A stretch of 45,518 nt of DNA from an uncultured Chthonomonadaceae bacterium (GTDB lineage: Bacteria; Armatimonadota; Fimbriimonadia; Fimbriimonadales; Fimbriimonadaceae): contig CAMLDW010000020.1 in NCBI GenBank assembly GCA_946479035.1, positions 1-45,518 of the forward strand, written 5' to 3'. Below the pieces are notes generated by a model. It saw only the letters and a program-made list of their open reading frames with translations, did not search any database and was not told where the DNA came from. Made by a program: the position numbers and the translations under genes. The stretch's first letter is position 1. Each line of letters begins with the position of its first letter. Of the stretch, positions 18,406 through 29,645 are shown piece after piece.

Positions 18406-18789
18406 ATGCCGACGGTAAACCAGCTTGTGAGAAAAGGACGGTCGATCACGACCGTCAAATCGAAGTCGCCGGCGCTGAAGCGCAACCCATTCCGCCGAGG
18501 CGTCTGCACCGTCGTGCGCACCGTCACGCCCAAGAAGCCGAACTCTGCGCTGCGCAAGGTCGCTCGCGTCCGGCTCACCAACGGCATCGAGGTCACGGCC
18601 TACATTCCGGGCGTCGGTCACAACCTGCAGGAGCACTCGGTCGTTCTCGTGCGCGGCGGCCGCGTCAAGGACCTTCCCGGCGTGCGCTACCACATCGTGC
18701 GCGGCACCCAGCAGACCGCGGGCGTCGCCAACCGGCAAAAGTCGCGCAGCAAGTACGGAGCCAAGCGGCCCAAGAAGGTCGCCAAGTAA
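18406..18789 (+). CDS. rpsL: 30S ribosomal protein S12
   Basis: The 127-residue protein lies at the decoding centre of the 30S subunit. It carries [15 protein letters not shown] at 41-55 and [13 protein letters not shown], with the lysines whose mutation gives streptomycin resistance in other bacteria (K42/K87 region) present in their sensitive form, and the Asp that is methylthiolated in E. coli. Length is typical. It is the first gene of the str operon, followed by rpsG after 13 bases with GGAGGAG in the gap. Confidence 0.98.
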   Translation: MPTVNQLVRKGRSITTVKSKSPALKRNPFRRGVCTVVRTVTPKKPNSALRKVARVRLTNGIEVTAYIPGVGHNLQEHSVVLVRGGRVKDLPGVRYHIVRGTQQTAGVANRQKSRSKYGAKRPKKVAK

Positions 18790-18802
18790 GGAGGAGATGT
18801 AG

Positions 18803-19273
18803 ATGCCACGCAAAGGCCCCGTTCCCCCTCGTAGGATCCTTCCAGACCCGGTCTATGGCAGCGAGCTGCTCCAGCGGTTCATCAACCGCATGATGCTCGA
18901 CGGCAAGAAGTCCAAGGCTGAGACGATCGTCTACACGTCGCTCGACAACGCGGCCAAGAAGGCCGAGGTCGAGCCGCTCGAGCTTTTCGAGAAGGCGATG
19001 GCCAACATCGCGCCGAACGTCGAGGTCCGTCCCCGCCGCGTCGGCGGCCAGACGTACCAGGTCCCCAGCGACGTCCGGCCGGACCGCCGCCGCACCCTGG
19101 CGCTGCGCTGGCTCGTGCAGAACGCGCGCAAGCACAGCGGCCGCACCATGATCGACAAGCTCACGGGAGAGCTCGTCGACGCCTTCAACAACACCGGCGG
19201 CGCGGTGAAAAAGCGCGAAGACACCCAAAAGATGGCGGACGCCAACAAGGCGTTCAGCCATTACAGGTTCTAG
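18803..19273 (+). CDS. rpsG: 30S ribosomal protein S7
   Basis: This 156-residue protein nucleates assembly of the 30S head by binding the 3' major domain of 16S rRNA. It opens [20 protein letters not shown] and has the family segments [31 protein letters not shown] and [17 protein letters not shown]. Its SD sequence GGAGGAG lies 8 bases upstream. It is the second gene of str and precedes fusA by 12 bases. Confidence 0.98.
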   Translation: MPRKGPVPPRRILPDPVYGSELLQRFINRMMLDGKKSKAETIVYTSLDNAAKKAEVEPLELFEKAMANIAPNVEVRPRRVGGQTYQVPSDVRPDRRRTLALRWLVQNARKHSGRTMIDKLTGELVDAFNNTGGAVKKREDTQKMADANKAFSHYRF

Positions 19274-19285
19274 GGTAAGGGACAC

Positions 19286-21418
<2,133 letters not shown>

Positions 21419-21435
21419 CACGGAGAACCCTAGTC

Positions 21436-22647
21436 ATGGCACGAGAAAAGTTCCAAAGGACCAAACCGCACGTCAACGTAGGCACAATCGGCCACGTCGA
21501 CCACGGCAAGACGACCCTCACGGCCGCGATCACCGGCGTCCTCGCCCAAAAGGGCCTGGCGAAGGCTGCCCGCTACGAGGACATCGACAACGCGCCCGAG
21601 GAGAAGGCGCGCGGCATCACGATCAACATCTCCCACCAGGAGTACGAGACCGAGAAGCGCCACTACGCGCACGTCGACTGTCCCGGCCACGCCGACTTCA
21701 TCAAGAACATGATCACCGGCGCTGCGCAGATGGACGGCGCGATCCTCGTCGTCTCGGCCACCGACGGCCCGATGCCCCAGACGCGCGAGCACATCCTGCT
21801 CGCCCGCCAGGTCGGCGTGCCGTACATCGTCGTGTATATCAACAAAGTCGACCTCGTGGACGACCCCGAGCTGATCGAGCTCGTCGAAATGGAGGTCCGC
21901 GAGCTGCTGAGCAGCTACGGGTTCAAGGGCGACGACACCCCGATCATCAAAGGCTCGGCGGTCAAGGTCACCGACCTGCTCGACAAGGGCCCGGTCGACA
22001 TGAACGACCCGAACGTCAAGTCGATCCTCGACCTGATGAACGCGGTCGACACCTGGATCCCGGAGCCGGTCCGCGAGACCGACAAGCCGTTCCTGTGCGC
22101 CGTGGAGGACGTCTTCACGATCACGGGCCGCGGCACGGTCGCCACGGGCCGCGTCGAGCGAGGCAAGCTCAACGTCAACACCGAGGTCGAGATCGTCGGT
22201 CTGCGCGACGCGGCGATGAAGACGGTCTGCACCGGCATCGAGATGTTCCGCAAGCTGCTCGACCAGTGCCAGGCAGGCGACAACGTCGGACTGCTCCTGC
22301 GAGGCATCGACCGGGCCCAGGTCGAGCGCGGAATGGTCATCGCCCACCCAGGATCGATCAAGCCGCACACGAAGTTCGACGCCGAGGTCTACGTGCTGTC
22401 GAAAGAAGAGGGAGGACGGCACACGCCGTTCACCAAGGGCTACCGCCCGCAGTTCTTCTTCCGCACGACGGACGTGACCGGGACGCTCGACCTTCCCGAA
22501 GGCGTGCAGATGGTCATGCCGGGTGAGAACACCAAGATGAACGTCGAGCTGATCTCGCCGATCGCGATGGAGGAAGGGTCCAAGTTCGCGATCCGAGAGG
22601 GCGGCCGCACCGTCGGCGCCGGCACGATCACGAAGGTGTACCTATAG
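21436..22647 (+). CDS. tuf: Elongation factor Tu
   Basis: The 403-residue GTPase delivers aminoacyl-tRNA to the ribosome. Visible motifs are [15 protein letters not shown] (19-33), the effector segment [31 protein letters not shown] in place of NKCDMVDD, and domain III ending [17 protein letters not shown]. It is slightly longer than the E. coli protein (393 residues), mainly in the region around 150-190. It lies 17 bases after fusA. A strong 12-bp hairpin separates it from rpsJ. No second tuf copy is in the window. Confidence 0.98.
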   Translation: MAREKFQRTKPHVNVGTIGHVDHGKTTLTAAITGVLAQKGLAKAARYEDIDNAPEEKARGITINISHQEYETEKRHYAHVDCPGHADFIKNMITGAAQMDGAILVVSATDGPMPQTREHILLARQVGVPYIVVYINKVDLVDDPELIELVEMEVRELLSSYGFKGDDTPIIKGSAVKVTDLLDKGPVDMNDPNVKSILDLMNAVDTWIPEPVRETDKPFLCAVEDVFTITGRGTVATGRVERGKLNVNTEVEIVGLRDAAMKTVCTGIEMFRKLLDQCQAGDNVGLLLRGIDRAQVERGMVIAHPGSIKPHTKFDAEVYVLSKEEGGRHTPFTKGYRPQFFFRTTDVTGTLDLPEGVQMVMPGENTKMNVELISPIAMEEGSKFAIREGGRTVGAGTITKVYL

Positions 22648-22658
22648 GATAGAAGTAA

Positions 22659-22687
22659 CGAGGGCCCCTGAGAACCAGGGGCCCTCG
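22659..22687 (+). promoter_or_regulatory. Perfect hairpin between tuf and rpsJ
   Basis: CGAGGGCCCCTG at 22659-22670 and CAGGGGCCCTCG at 22676-22687 pair over 12 bp with loop AGAAC. No T-tract follows, so it is not a standard intrinsic terminator. It could protect or delimit mRNA ends, or reduce read-through into the S10 genes. Confidence 0.7.
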
Positions 22688-22701
22688 CTCCGCGAGAAGA
22701 C

Positions 22702-23016
22702 ATGGCACAGACACCGACAGTAAGAATCAGGCTCAGGGCCTACGACCACCGGATCCTCGACAGCTCGGTCGGCAAGATCACCGACACGGTCAAGAGGACG
22801 GGGGCGCGGCTCGCGGGCCCGATCCCGCTGCCGACGAAGATCCGCAAGTTCTGCGTGATCCGTGGCCCGCACATCGACAAGGAGTCGATGGAGCACTTCG
22901 AGATGCGGACGCACAGCCGGCTCATCGACATCCATGAGCCCACGAACAAAACGATCGACGCGCTGATGAGGCTCGACCTCCCGAGCGGGGTCGACATCGA
23001 GATCAAGACGGTCTGA
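22702..23016 (+). CDS. rpsJ: 30S ribosomal protein S10 / NusE
   Basis: The 104-residue protein shows [19 protein letters not shown] at the start and [28 protein letters not shown] in the loop region that enters the 30S head. It also acts as NusE in transcription antitermination with NusB and NusG. The protein is the first of the S10 series. It is preceded by the tuf hairpin and followed by a 108-base spacer before rplC. Confidence 0.98.
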   Translation: MAQTPTVRIRLRAYDHRILDSSVGKITDTVKRTGARLAGPIPLPTKIRKFCVIRGPHIDKESMEHFEMRTHSRLIDIHEPTNKTIDALMRLDLPSGVDIEIKTV

Positions 23017-23061
23017 GACAAGAATCCAAGTAAGAAGGCTTCATGGAGGCCGCGCCGGCGA

Positions 23062-23078
23062 CCCCGACAAGATCGGGG
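23062..23078 (+). promoter_or_regulatory. Small hairpin in the rpsJ-rplC spacer
   Basis: CCCCGA (23062-23067) and TCGGGG (23073-23078) pair over 6 bp across loop CAAGA. The 108-base spacer is long for this operon and has no gene; the hairpin lies about 46 bases before the rplC ATG. A role is not established. Confidence 0.35.
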
Positions 23079-23124
23079 CAACGCAAGAGACGCGCGGAGG
23101 CTCCTGAGAAGCCGGAGGAAAGAA

Positions 23125-23751
23125 ATGCTGCCAGGAATATTAGGCACGAAAGTAGGAATGACGCACGTCTTCGCGGAGGACGGGAGTTTTCAGCCCGTCA
23201 CTGTGATCCAGGCGGGCCCGGTCTTCGTGACGCAGATCAAGACGGTCGAAAAAGACAAGTACAGCGCGATCCAGGTCGGGTTCGGCAAGAAGAGCGACAA
23301 GAACATGACTTGGCCCAAGTTCGGCCACCTCAAGAAGGCCGGCGTGAACAGCAACCTCAGGTGGCTGCGCGAGTTCCGGGTCAGCGACACCGGCGCGTTC
23401 CAGCTGGGGCAGGAGATCAGGGCCGACGTGCTGAAGGCGGGCGACGACGTCACCGTCATCGGAGTGACGAAGGGCCGAGGGTTCGCTGGCGGCGTCAAGC
23501 GCTACGGCTTCAAGGGCCAGCACATGACCCACGGCTACATGACCCACCGCAGGCCGCTCTCCAACGGCCCGACCGGCCCCGCCAAGGTCCACAAGGGCAA
23601 GCGCGGGCCAGGGCGCATGGGCGGCGTGCAGGTCTCGCAGCTCGGGTCCAAGATCGTCAAGGTCGACGCCGAGCGGGACCTCGTGCTGGTGACCGGCAGC
23701 GTTCCGGGCCCGAACGGCGCGCTCGTGACCATCAACAAGGAGGGCAAGTAG
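23125..23751 (+). CDS. rplC: 50S ribosomal protein L3
   Basis: The 208-residue protein has the family start LPGILGTKVGMTHVF, the central GVTKGRGFAGGVKRYGF, and the loop GPARVHKGK-like GPAKVHKGKRGPGRMGG that reaches the peptidyl transferase centre. GGAGG lies 8 bases upstream of the ATG. It is followed by rplD after 2 bases. Length and motifs are standard. Confidence 0.98.
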   Translation: MLPGILGTKVGMTHVFAEDGSFQPVTVIQAGPVFVTQIKTVEKDKYSAIQVGFGKKSDKNMTWPKFGHLKKAGVNSNLRWLREFRVSDTGAFQLGQEIRADVLKAGDDVTVIGVTKGRGFAGGVKRYGFKGQHMTHGYMTHRRPLSNGPTGPAKVHKGKRGPGRMGGVQVSQLGSKIVKVDAERDLVLVTGSVPGPNGALVTINKEGK

Positions 23752-23753
23752 AG

Positions 23754-24407
23754 ATGTCAGAGCTCGATATCAAGAACGCGCAGGGCAAGACGGTCGGCAA
23801 GCACAAGCTCGCCGAGCCGATCGCAAAACTCGGTTTTGCACAAGGGCCTGTGCACCGCACCGTCGTCGCCGAGGCGGCCAACGCGCGCCAAGGCACACAG
23901 AGCGCAAAGACTCGTAGCGACGCGCACGGGGGCGGCAGGAAGCCGTACAAGCAGAAAAAGACCGGCAACGCGCGCCAGGGCACGATCCGCGCGCCGCAGT
24001 GGGCGCACGGAGGCGTCGCCTTCGCACCGAAGCCGCGCGACTATAGCAGGAAGGTCAACCGCAAGGAGCGCCGGCTCGCGATCATCAGCGCGTTTTCGAC
24101 GCGAGTCGAGTCCGGTGACGTCGTCGTCGCAGACAAGATCGCTTTTGGCGAAGCAAAGACCAAGGCCGCCGCAGCGCTGCTGAAAGCCTTCGGGCTCGAC
24201 AGTGTGCCGCGTGTGCTCATCGTGATCGCCGAGAACGACGCCAACGCGATCAAGAGCTTCCGCAACATCGCAGGGGTCTACGTGCGCACGGCGCCTTCAA
24301 AGGACGGCAAGGCGGCCGCGCTCTCGACGCGCGACCTGCTGGCGGCGCACAAGATCCTGATCACGAAGGAAGCGCTCGAAAAGGCAGAGGAGGCTTGGAC
24401 CAAGTGA
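23754..24407 (+). CDS. rplD: 50S ribosomal protein L4
   Basis: The 217-residue protein starts at ATG 23754, two bases after the rplC stop. It contains [37 protein letters not shown] residues (split here as [16 protein letters not shown] and [17 protein letters not shown]), the extended loop that lines the peptide exit tunnel. The globular C-terminal part has [15 protein letters not shown]. In other bacteria L4 represses its own operon; no such site is seen here. The same frame is open upstream through rplC, but that is a shadow. Confidence 0.97.
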   Translation: MSELDIKNAQGKTVGKHKLAEPIAKLGFAQGPVHRTVVAEAANARQGTQSAKTRSDAHGGGRKPYKQKKTGNARQGTIRAPQWAHGGVAFAPKPRDYSRKVNRKERRLAIISAFSTRVESGDVVVADKIAFGEAKTKAAAALLKAFGLDSVPRVLIVIAENDANAIKSFRNIAGVYVRTAPSKDGKAAALSTRDLLAAHKILITKEALEKAEEAWTK

Positions 24408-24751
24408 AAGACCCGCACGCCATCGTTATCAGGCCGCACATCACGGAGAAGTCTGCGCGCCTCAGTTACGGGGACCACAAGATCCTCGACGAGGACGCGC
24501 TGGTGCGCTCCTACACGTTTATCGTCGCCAACAGCGCCAACAAGATCGAGATCAAGGAGGCCGTCGAGGCGATCTACAACGCCGGCAAGAGAGAGAAGGC
24601 CGAGCGGGTCTCGGTGCAAAACGTCCGGACCATCACCATACACGGCAAGGCGAGGCGCGTCGGCGCGCGCGCGAAGGGCGTCAGGCCCGACCGCAAGAAG
24701 GCCGTCGTCACCCTTGCGCCAGGACAGGTCCTGGAGGACTACGGAGTCTAG
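24404..24751 (+). CDS. rplW: 50S ribosomal protein L23
   Basis: The 115-residue protein opens [19 protein letters not shown], the standard start of L23, and has [23 protein letters not shown] and the basic loop [22 protein letters not shown]23 sits at the tunnel exit and docks trigger factor and SRP. The start is GTG 24404, which forms a GTGA overlap with the rplD stop and has GGAGG 10 bases upstream. A TTG at 24395 is in frame but only 1 base from that site. Confidence 0.95.
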   Translation: MKDPHAIVIRPHITEKSARLSYGDHKILDEDALVRSYTFIVANSANKIEIKEAVEAIYNAGKREKAERVSVQNVRTITIHGKARRVGARAKGVRPDRKKAVVTLAPGQVLEDYGV

Positions 24752-24753
24752 CC

Positions 24754-25596
24754 ATGCCGACAAGAAAGTTCAAACCCACGTCCCCAGGCCGAAGGCACAT
24801 GGTCGCCTCCACATATGCGGAGATCACGAGGAAAAAGCCTGAAAGGACGCTGACAACCACGCGGAGCAAGTCCGGCGGGCGCAACGCCACGGGGCGCATC
24901 ACCGCCTTCCACCGCGGCGGCGGCAACAAGCGGCGCTATCGCGCCATCGACTTCAAGCGCGACAAGGTCGGCGTCATCGCGCTCGTCAACGCGATCGAGT
25001 ACGACCCGAACAGGTCGTGCAACATCGCGCTGCTGCACTACACCGACGGCGAGAAGCGCTACATCATCGCGCCCAAGGGGCTCGAGGTCGGAGCGAAGGT
25101 GCTCAGCGGCGCCGACGCCGACATCCTGCCGGGCAACTGCCTTCCGCTGCGCAACGTGCCGCTCGGCACGCTCGTGCACAACATAGAGATGAAGAAGGGC
25201 CGTGGCGGGCAGATGGTCCGCTCCGCCGGGGCCGCCGCGCAGCTCATGGCCAAAGAGGGCGACTACGCGACGCTCAAGCTTCCGAGCGGCGAGATGCGGA
25301 TGATCCACCTTGACTGCGCCGCCACGATCGGCGAGGTCGGAAACTCCGACCACGAGAACGTGCAGCTCGGCAAGGCAGGCAAGAAGCGGGGCCTGGGCCG
25401 CAGGCCGCACGTACGCGGCGTCGTGATGAGCCCGCGCGACCACCCCCACGGTGGCGGCGAAGCGAAGTCTCCCGTCGGCCGCAAGAAGGGCCCGGTCGAC
25501 CGCTGGGGCAACAAGGCGCGCGGCACCCGCACGCGCAAGAACAAGCGCAGCGAGCGCTTCATCGTCAGAAAGAGGCACGCAGTCAAGAAGCACTGA
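24754..25596 (+). CDS. rplB: 50S ribosomal protein L2
   Basis: The 280-residue protein has [22 protein letters not shown] near the N-terminus, the OB and SH3-like central domains, and the C-terminal [20 protein letters not shown]. That last segment holds the conserved histidine close to the peptidyl transferase centre. Length is standard (E. coli 273). It starts two bases after rplW and is followed by rpsS after 9 bases. Confidence 0.98.
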   Translation: MPTRKFKPTSPGRRHMVASTYAEITRKKPERTLTTTRSKSGGRNATGRITAFHRGGGNKRRYRAIDFKRDKVGVIALVNAIEYDPNRSCNIALLHYTDGEKRYIIAPKGLEVGAKVLSGADADILPGNCLPLRNVPLGTLVHNIEMKKGRGGQMVRSAGAAAQLMAKEGDYATLKLPSGEMRMIHLDCAATIGEVGNSDHENVQLGKAGKKRGLGRRPHVRGVVMSPRDHPHGGGEAKSPVGRKKGPVDRWGNKARGTRTRKNKRSERFIVRKRHAVKKH

Positions 25597-25605
25597 TAGG
25601 AACCT

Positions 25606-25899
25606 ATGGCAAGAAGCGTCAAGAAAGGATATTTCATAGACGGGCACCTTCAAAAGAAGCTCGACGCGCTCAACGCGTCCGGCGAGAAGAAGCTCATCAA
25701 GACCTGGTCGCGCAGATCGACCGTCACTCCCGAGATGATCGGCCACACCATCGCGGTCCACGACGGACGCAAGCACGTCCCGGTTTTCGTCACGGAGAAC
25801 ATGATCGGCCACAAGCTGGGCGAGTTCGCGCCGACCCGCACGTTCCGCGGCCACGGCTCAAACGTCGCAGCGGTCGAGAAGGGGGTCAAGGTCGAGTAG
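25606..25899 (+). CDS. rpsS: 30S ribosomal protein S19
   Basis: The 97-residue protein shows [41 protein letters not shown] and [19 protein letters not shown]. It binds 16S rRNA in the 30S head with S13. It is followed by an 83-base gap before the preferred rplV start, which carries a possible internal promoter. Confidence 0.98.
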   Translation: MARSVKKGYFIDGHLQKKLDALNASGEKKLIKTWSRRSTVTPEMIGHTIAVHDGRKHVPVFVTENMIGHKLGEFAPTRTFRGHGSNVAAVEKGVKVE

Positions 25900-25930
25900 C
25901 CCACAGTCCCGCCCGACCGGCCCCCAAAGG

Positions 25931-25936
25931 TACAAT
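25931..25936 (+). promoter_or_regulatory. Possible internal -10 box before rplV
   Basis: TACAAT lies in the 68-base rpsS-rplV gap, without a clear -35. Transcription would begin near 25943, 40 bases before the preferred ATG. Confidence 0.35.
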
Positions 25937-25982
25937 CAGGGGCCTTGCGCGGGGCCAAAGCGCGGCCGTGAACGGCAACAAG

Positions 25983-26501
25983 ATGGAAGTCAGAGCAATA
26001 GCAAAGTTCGTGCGGGTGCAGCCTAGAAAGGTGCGCCAGGTCGCACGCGAGGTCCGCGGCAAAATGGCTGTCCGGACCGCCGACGTGCTGCGCTTCCATC
26101 CCAGCAAGGGCGCCCGCCTGCTCAGCAAGGTCATCCGCAGCGCAGTCGCCAACGCGCAGGAGAACCACGGCGCTGACCCGGACTCGCTGCGCATCACCGA
26201 CGTGCAGATCAACGAGGGGCCGGTCATCAAGCGCATCCAAGCCCGCGCGATGGGTCGAGCCAACAGGATCGAAAAGAAACTGAGCCACATCACCGTTGTC
26301 GTTGAAGACGGCGAGCGCAAGAAGACTATCAAGCCGCACGGCACCAAGCCTAAGTCCAGGCCATCCTTCTCAGTACCGCGCGGCAAGGGAAAGAAGAAGG
26401 ACGCTCCGAAGGCCGAAGAAGCTGTGGCGGTGATGGAGACCGCGGCACTGCCGGACGCGCAGGCCAGCGAGGGCCCTGTGGCCGAGGAGGGCAGCGAGTA
26501 G
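25983..26501 (+). CDS. rplV: 50S ribosomal protein L22 with a long C-terminal tail
   Basis: The L22 core (about 1-112) shows MEVRAIAKFVRVQPRKVRQV, SKGARLLSKVIRSAVANA, and the GRANRIEKKLSHITVVVED loop lining the exit tunnel. The core is followed by about 55 further residues, first basic (KKTIKPHGTKPKSR, GKGKKKD) and then acidic and Ala-rich (AEEAVAVMETAA to the end), making 172 residues against about 110 in E. coli. The ATG at 25983 matches the family N-terminus; GTG 25968 is an in-frame alternative. No Shine-Dalgarno precedes either. Confidence 0.95.
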   Translation: MEVRAIAKFVRVQPRKVRQVAREVRGKMAVRTADVLRFHPSKGARLLSKVIRSAVANAQENHGADPDSLRITDVQINEGPVIKRIQARAMGRANRIEKKLSHITVVVEDGERKKTIKPHGTKPKSRPSFSVPRGKGKKKDAPKAEEAVAVMETAALPDAQASEGPVAEEGSE

Positions 26502-26503
26502 CC

Positions 26504-27286
26504 ATGGGACAGAAGATCCACCCCGTCGGCCTTCGCCTAGGCATCATCCGCGGCCACGACAGCCATTGGATCTGCCCTAAGCGGCAGTACCGCGACCTGC
26601 TCGTCTCCGACAACAAGATCCGCCGGTACCTGGGCAACAAGATCGGCAAGGGCCTCATCTCTCGCGTCGAGATCGAGCGCGCGGCGAACCGGATCAAGGT
26701 CACGATCTTCACTTCGCGCCCCGGCGCCGTCATCGGCCGTGGCGGAAAAGGCATCGACGAGATCAGCAACGAACTGAACTACCGCATCCGGAAGGAGGAC
26801 CCTTCCGCGCAGGTGCAGGTGAACGTCGCAGAGGTGCGCCAGCCCGAGCTCGACGCGCAGCTCGTCGCCGAGAACATCGCTGTGCAGCTCGAGCGCCGCA
26901 TCTCGCACCGCCGTGCAATGCGACAGGCGGTCACGCGCTCGGTGCGCATGAACGGGCGCGGCATCAAGATCATGGTCTCGGGGCGGCTCAACGGCGCTGA
27001 GATCGCAAGGACCGAGTCCGACATGGTCGGCAAGATCCCGCTGCACACCCTGCGCGCGGACATCGACTTTGGGCTCTCCGTCGCGTACACGATCTACGGC
27101 ACCGTCGGCGTCAAGGTCTGGATCTATCGAGGAGAGGTCCTCCCCGAGCGCCAGATCCTCGCAGCGATCGAGGCGGAGAACAAGGCGCCGCGACGACGGC
27201 GCGACAGCGAGGGACGACCGGCCGAGCAGCCGCCTAAACCGAGCGAAAGAGCGCCCGAGGAGGAAAAAGACAATGTTAATGCCTAA
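26504..27286 (+). CDS. rpsC: 30S ribosomal protein S3
   Basis: The 260-residue protein starts [16 protein letters not shown]. Its KH domain carries [20 protein letters not shown], and the C-terminal domain shows [24 protein letters not shown]. It forms part of the mRNA entry channel. A charged tail (about 225-260, rich in Arg, Glu and Pro) extends past the usual end of about 215-233. It overlaps rplP by 14 bases. Confidence 0.97.
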   Translation: MGQKIHPVGLRLGIIRGHDSHWICPKRQYRDLLVSDNKIRRYLGNKIGKGLISRVEIERAANRIKVTIFTSRPGAVIGRGGKGIDEISNELNYRIRKEDPSAQVQVNVAEVRQPELDAQLVAENIAVQLERRISHRRAMRQAVTRSVRMNGRGIKIMVSGRLNGAEIARTESDMVGKIPLHTLRADIDFGLSVAYTIYGTVGVKVWIYRGEVLPERQILAAIEAENKAPRRRRDSEGRPAEQPPKPSERAPEEEKDNVNA

Positions 27287-27692
27287 GCGCTCGAAATACC
27301 GCAAGCAGCACCGCGGGCGGATGACCGGCAATTCCAAGGGCGGCACGGACGTCTCGTTCGGCGACTACGGCCTCATGGCGCTCGAGCCAGCGTGGGTCAC
27401 GAACAGGCAGATCGAGGCCGCACGCATCGCGATGACGCGCCACATCAAGCGCGGCGGAAAAGTTTGGATCAGGGTCTTTTCGGACAAGCCGTTCACCAAG
27501 AAGCCGCTCGAGCAGAGGATGGGCAAGGGCAAGGCGAACGTCGAGGGCTACGTCTGCGTCGTCAAGCCGGGCCGCGTGCTGTTCGAGATGAACGGCGTCG
27601 ACCTCAAGACGGCGAAGGAAGCGATGAAGCTCGCACAGCAGAAGCTTCCGATCAAGTGCAAGTTCGTCGCGCGCGAAGAGGCGATCTATTGA
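27273..27692 (+). CDS. rplP: 50S ribosomal protein L16
   Basis: The 139-residue protein starts [17 protein letters not shown] and has [39 protein letters not shown] and the [18 protein letters not shown] loop near the A site. The ATG at 27273 is 9 bases after GAGGAGG and overlaps the end of rpsC by 14 bases; ATG 27279 is the alternative. Overlap implies translational coupling. Confidence 0.97.
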   Translation: MLMPKRSKYRKQHRGRMTGNSKGGTDVSFGDYGLMALEPAWVTNRQIEAARIAMTRHIKRGGKVWIRVFSDKPFTKKPLEQRMGKGKANVEGYVCVVKPGRVLFEMNGVDLKTAKEAMKLAQQKLPIKCKFVAREEAIY

Positions 27693-27705
27693 TTCTGGAG
27701 GAACT

Positions 27706-27915
27706 ATGAAGGCGGTCAAACCAGGTTCGTTGAGAGAAAAATCGGTCCCCGAGCTGCAGCAGATGCTGGAGCAGGAGCGAGCGTCGCTGTACAAGGCGCG
27801 CCGCGACCTCGTCTTTAGGCAGACCACGGACGTCTCTAGCCTAAAGCAGCGCCGCCACAATATCGCTCGAATCCTCACCGTGATCAACGAGAAGAAGCGC
27901 GGAGGGCAGGAGTGA
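27706..27915 (+). CDS. rpmC: 50S ribosomal protein L29
   Basis: The 69-residue two-helix protein has [31 protein letters not shown] and the closing [19 protein letters not shown]. It sits beside L23 at the tunnel exit. GGAGGA precedes the ATG. Its stop overlaps the rpsQ start as GTGA. Confidence 0.97.
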   Translation: MKAVKPGSLREKSVPELQQMLEQERASLYKARRDLVFRQTTDVSSLKQRRHNIARILTVINEKKRGGQE

Positions 27916-28175
27916 GCGAGAAGCCGTCTAGGGGCGGCCGCAAAGTGCGGCGCGGGGTCGTGACATCCAACAAGATGCAGAAGACCTGCGTCGTAAAGCT
28001 GGAGCGCAGCTTCCAACACGGCCTCTACGGCAAGATCGTGAGGAACTCGCGCACTGTCAAGGCCCACGACCTGCTCGGCTGTGACATTGGCGACACCGTC
28101 GAGATCATGGAGACGCGACCGATGAGCAAGGACAAGCGCTGGCGCGTCACGCAGATCGTCGAGAAGGTTAAGTGA
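27912..28175 (+). CDS. rpsQ: 30S ribosomal protein S17
   Basis: The 87-residue OB-fold protein has [55 protein letters not shown]. It binds helix 11 of 16S rRNA early in assembly. It starts at GTG 27912, overlapping rpmC by four bases, so the two are coupled. The N-terminus has a short extra basic part ([12 protein letters not shown]). Confidence 0.97.
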   Translation: MSEKPSRGGRKVRRGVVTSNKMQKTCVVKLERSFQHGLYGKIVRNSRTVKAHDLLGCDIGDTVEIMETRPMSKDKRWRVTQIVEKVK

Positions 28176-28202
28176 CACTAGAAAAGATTTTGGAGCGGAA
28201 AA

Positions 28203-28574
28203 ATGATTCAGCAGTACACAAGGCTAAAGGTCGCGGACAACTCGGGGGCACGGGAAGTGATGTGCATCCGGGTGCTCAAGGGCTCGCAGCCTAGGTACGG
28301 GACCGTGGGCGACGTCATCGTCGCTTCGGTCAAGACCGCCACGCCCAACATGCCCATCAAGAAGGGCGAGGTCGTCAAGGCCGTCATCGTGCGCACCAAG
28401 CAACCCGTCCGTCGCGGCGACGGCTCGACCCTGCGCTTCGACGAGAACGCCTGCGTCGTCATCAACCCGCTCAACATGGAACCGCGCGGCACCCGCATCT
28501 TCGGCCCCGTCGCACGCGAGCTGCGCGACGGAGCGTTCATGAAGATCGTCTCGCTCGCGCCGGAGGTCATCTAA
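28203..28574 (+). CDS. rplN: 50S ribosomal protein L14
   Basis: The 123-residue protein begins [20 protein letters not shown] and has [32 protein letters not shown] and the C-terminal [20 protein letters not shown]. Length is standard. Its stop shares one base with the rplX start (TAATG). Confidence 0.98.
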   Translation: MIQQYTRLKVADNSGAREVMCIRVLKGSQPRYGTVGDVIVASVKTATPNMPIKKGEVVKAVIVRTKQPVRRGDGSTLRFDENACVVINPLNMEPRGTRIFGPVARELRDGAFMKIVSLAPEVI

Positions 28575-29032
28575 TGCCGACGAAGGCCGAACTCAAACGG
28601 ATCGCCAAGCTGCCTAAGTGCAAGATCCGCACGGGCGACAAGGTCGTCGTGACCGCTGGAAAGGACAAGGACCAGCGCGGGTTCGTCGTCGCGGTCGACC
28701 CCAAGAAGCTCAAGGCGCTGGTGCTCCAGGACAACCCGGAGAACCCGGACGCGCCGCTGCCGCTCAACGCTGTCATTAAGCACCACAAGGCCAAGTTCCA
28801 AGGCGAGAAGTCGGCGCGCGTGCAAAAGCCGATGCCGATCAGCCTGAGCAACCTGATGGTGCTCGATCCCGAAAAGGGCGAGCCGACGCGCATCGGCCGC
28901 CGCCTGGAAAAGGGCGAGCTCGTGCGCTACGCCAAGAGCACCGGCAAGACCATCAAGGACACTCCGAACACCGGCGAGCCCGTGCCCGACAAGCCAAAGG
29001 CCAAGGCGAAGCCCAAGAAGGAGAAGAAGTAG
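28574..29032 (+). CDS. rplX: 50S ribosomal protein L24 with extended tail
   Basis: The KOW motif KIRTGDKVVVTAGKDKDQRGFV lies near residue 16, followed by HHKAKFQGEKSARVQKPMPISLSNLMVLDP, as in L24. The protein is 152 residues, about 45 longer than usual. The extra C-terminus is Lys/Pro-rich (KPKAKAKPKKEKK at the very end). L24 starts 50S assembly and lies near the tunnel exit. The start overlaps rplN by one base. Confidence 0.96.
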   Translation: MPTKAELKRIAKLPKCKIRTGDKVVVTAGKDKDQRGFVVAVDPKKLKALVLQDNPENPDAPLPLNAVIKHHKAKFQGEKSARVQKPMPISLSNLMVLDPEKGEPTRIGRRLEKGELVRYAKSTGKTIKDTPNTGEPVPDKPKAKAKPKKEKK

Positions 29033-29035
29033 GCC

Positions 29036-29620
29036 ATGGCACGAAAGGACACGATAGAAAAGCCGCCCGTCCCGACCAAGCTCCCCACGCCGAGGCTGAG
29101 GCAGATCCACAAGGAGAAGGTCGCGCCCGCCATGATCGAGCAGTTCAACTACTCCTCGGCCATGCAGGTCCCGACCCTCACCAAGATCGTCGTCAACATG
29201 GGCACAGGCGAGGAAGAGAAGGAGGTCGACAACAGCATCCGTGACATGGCGATCGTCACGGGCCAAAGGCCGGTCATAACAAAGGCGAAGAAGTCGGTCT
29301 CGAACTTCAAAGTCCGCGAAGGGATGAAGGTCGGGTGCTGCGTCACGCTGCGAGGCAACCGCATGTGGCACTTCTTCGACAAGCTCTGCACAGTGGCACT
29401 GCCGCGCATCCGCGACTTCCAGGGCCTTAGCCCGCGCGCCTTCGACGGCCGCGGCAACTACAGCATCGGCCTCAAGGAGCAGCTCGTCTTCACCGAGATC
29501 GACTACGATACCTTCGACAAGATCCGGGGAATGGACGTCACGATCGTGACCACCGCGCGAACGGACGCCGAGGGCGCCGCGCTCCTGAAAGCGCTCGGCC
29601 TGCCGCTCCGCGAAAAGTAA
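29036..29620 (+). CDS. rplE: 50S ribosomal protein L5
   Basis: The 194-residue protein has QVPTLTKIVVNMGTGEEEKE, ITGQRP-like IVTGQRPVITKAKKSVSNFKVREGMKVGCCVTLRG, and the C-terminal FTEIDYDTFDKIRGMDVTIVTTA. It binds 5S rRNA. An N-terminal extension (about 15 residues) precedes the core. In most genomes rpsN, rpsH and rplF follow; here the ribosomal series ends. Confidence 0.97.
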   Translation: MARKDTIEKPPVPTKLPTPRLRQIHKEKVAPAMIEQFNYSSAMQVPTLTKIVVNMGTGEEEKEVDNSIRDMAIVTGQRPVITKAKKSVSNFKVREGMKVGCCVTLRGNRMWHFFDKLCTVALPRIRDFQGLSPRAFDGRGNYSIGLKEQLVFTEIDYDTFDKIRGMDVTIVTTARTDAEGAALLKALGLPLREK

Positions 29621-29632
29621 GCGCCCAAGGGC

Positions 29633-29638
29633 TATCAT
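29633..29638 (+). promoter_or_regulatory. -10 box of the ABC-2 permease gene, leaderless type
   Basis: TATCAT lies 7 bases before the GTG at 29646. No -35 or Shine-Dalgarno is visible. Confidence 0.4.
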
Positions 29639-29645
29639 TGGCGCA

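Noticed and set aside
23043..23750. In-frame upstream extension of rplD across rplC
   Set aside because: The stretch is Arg/Gln/Gly-rich shadow translation of rplC; rplD has a normal start 2 bases after rplC.
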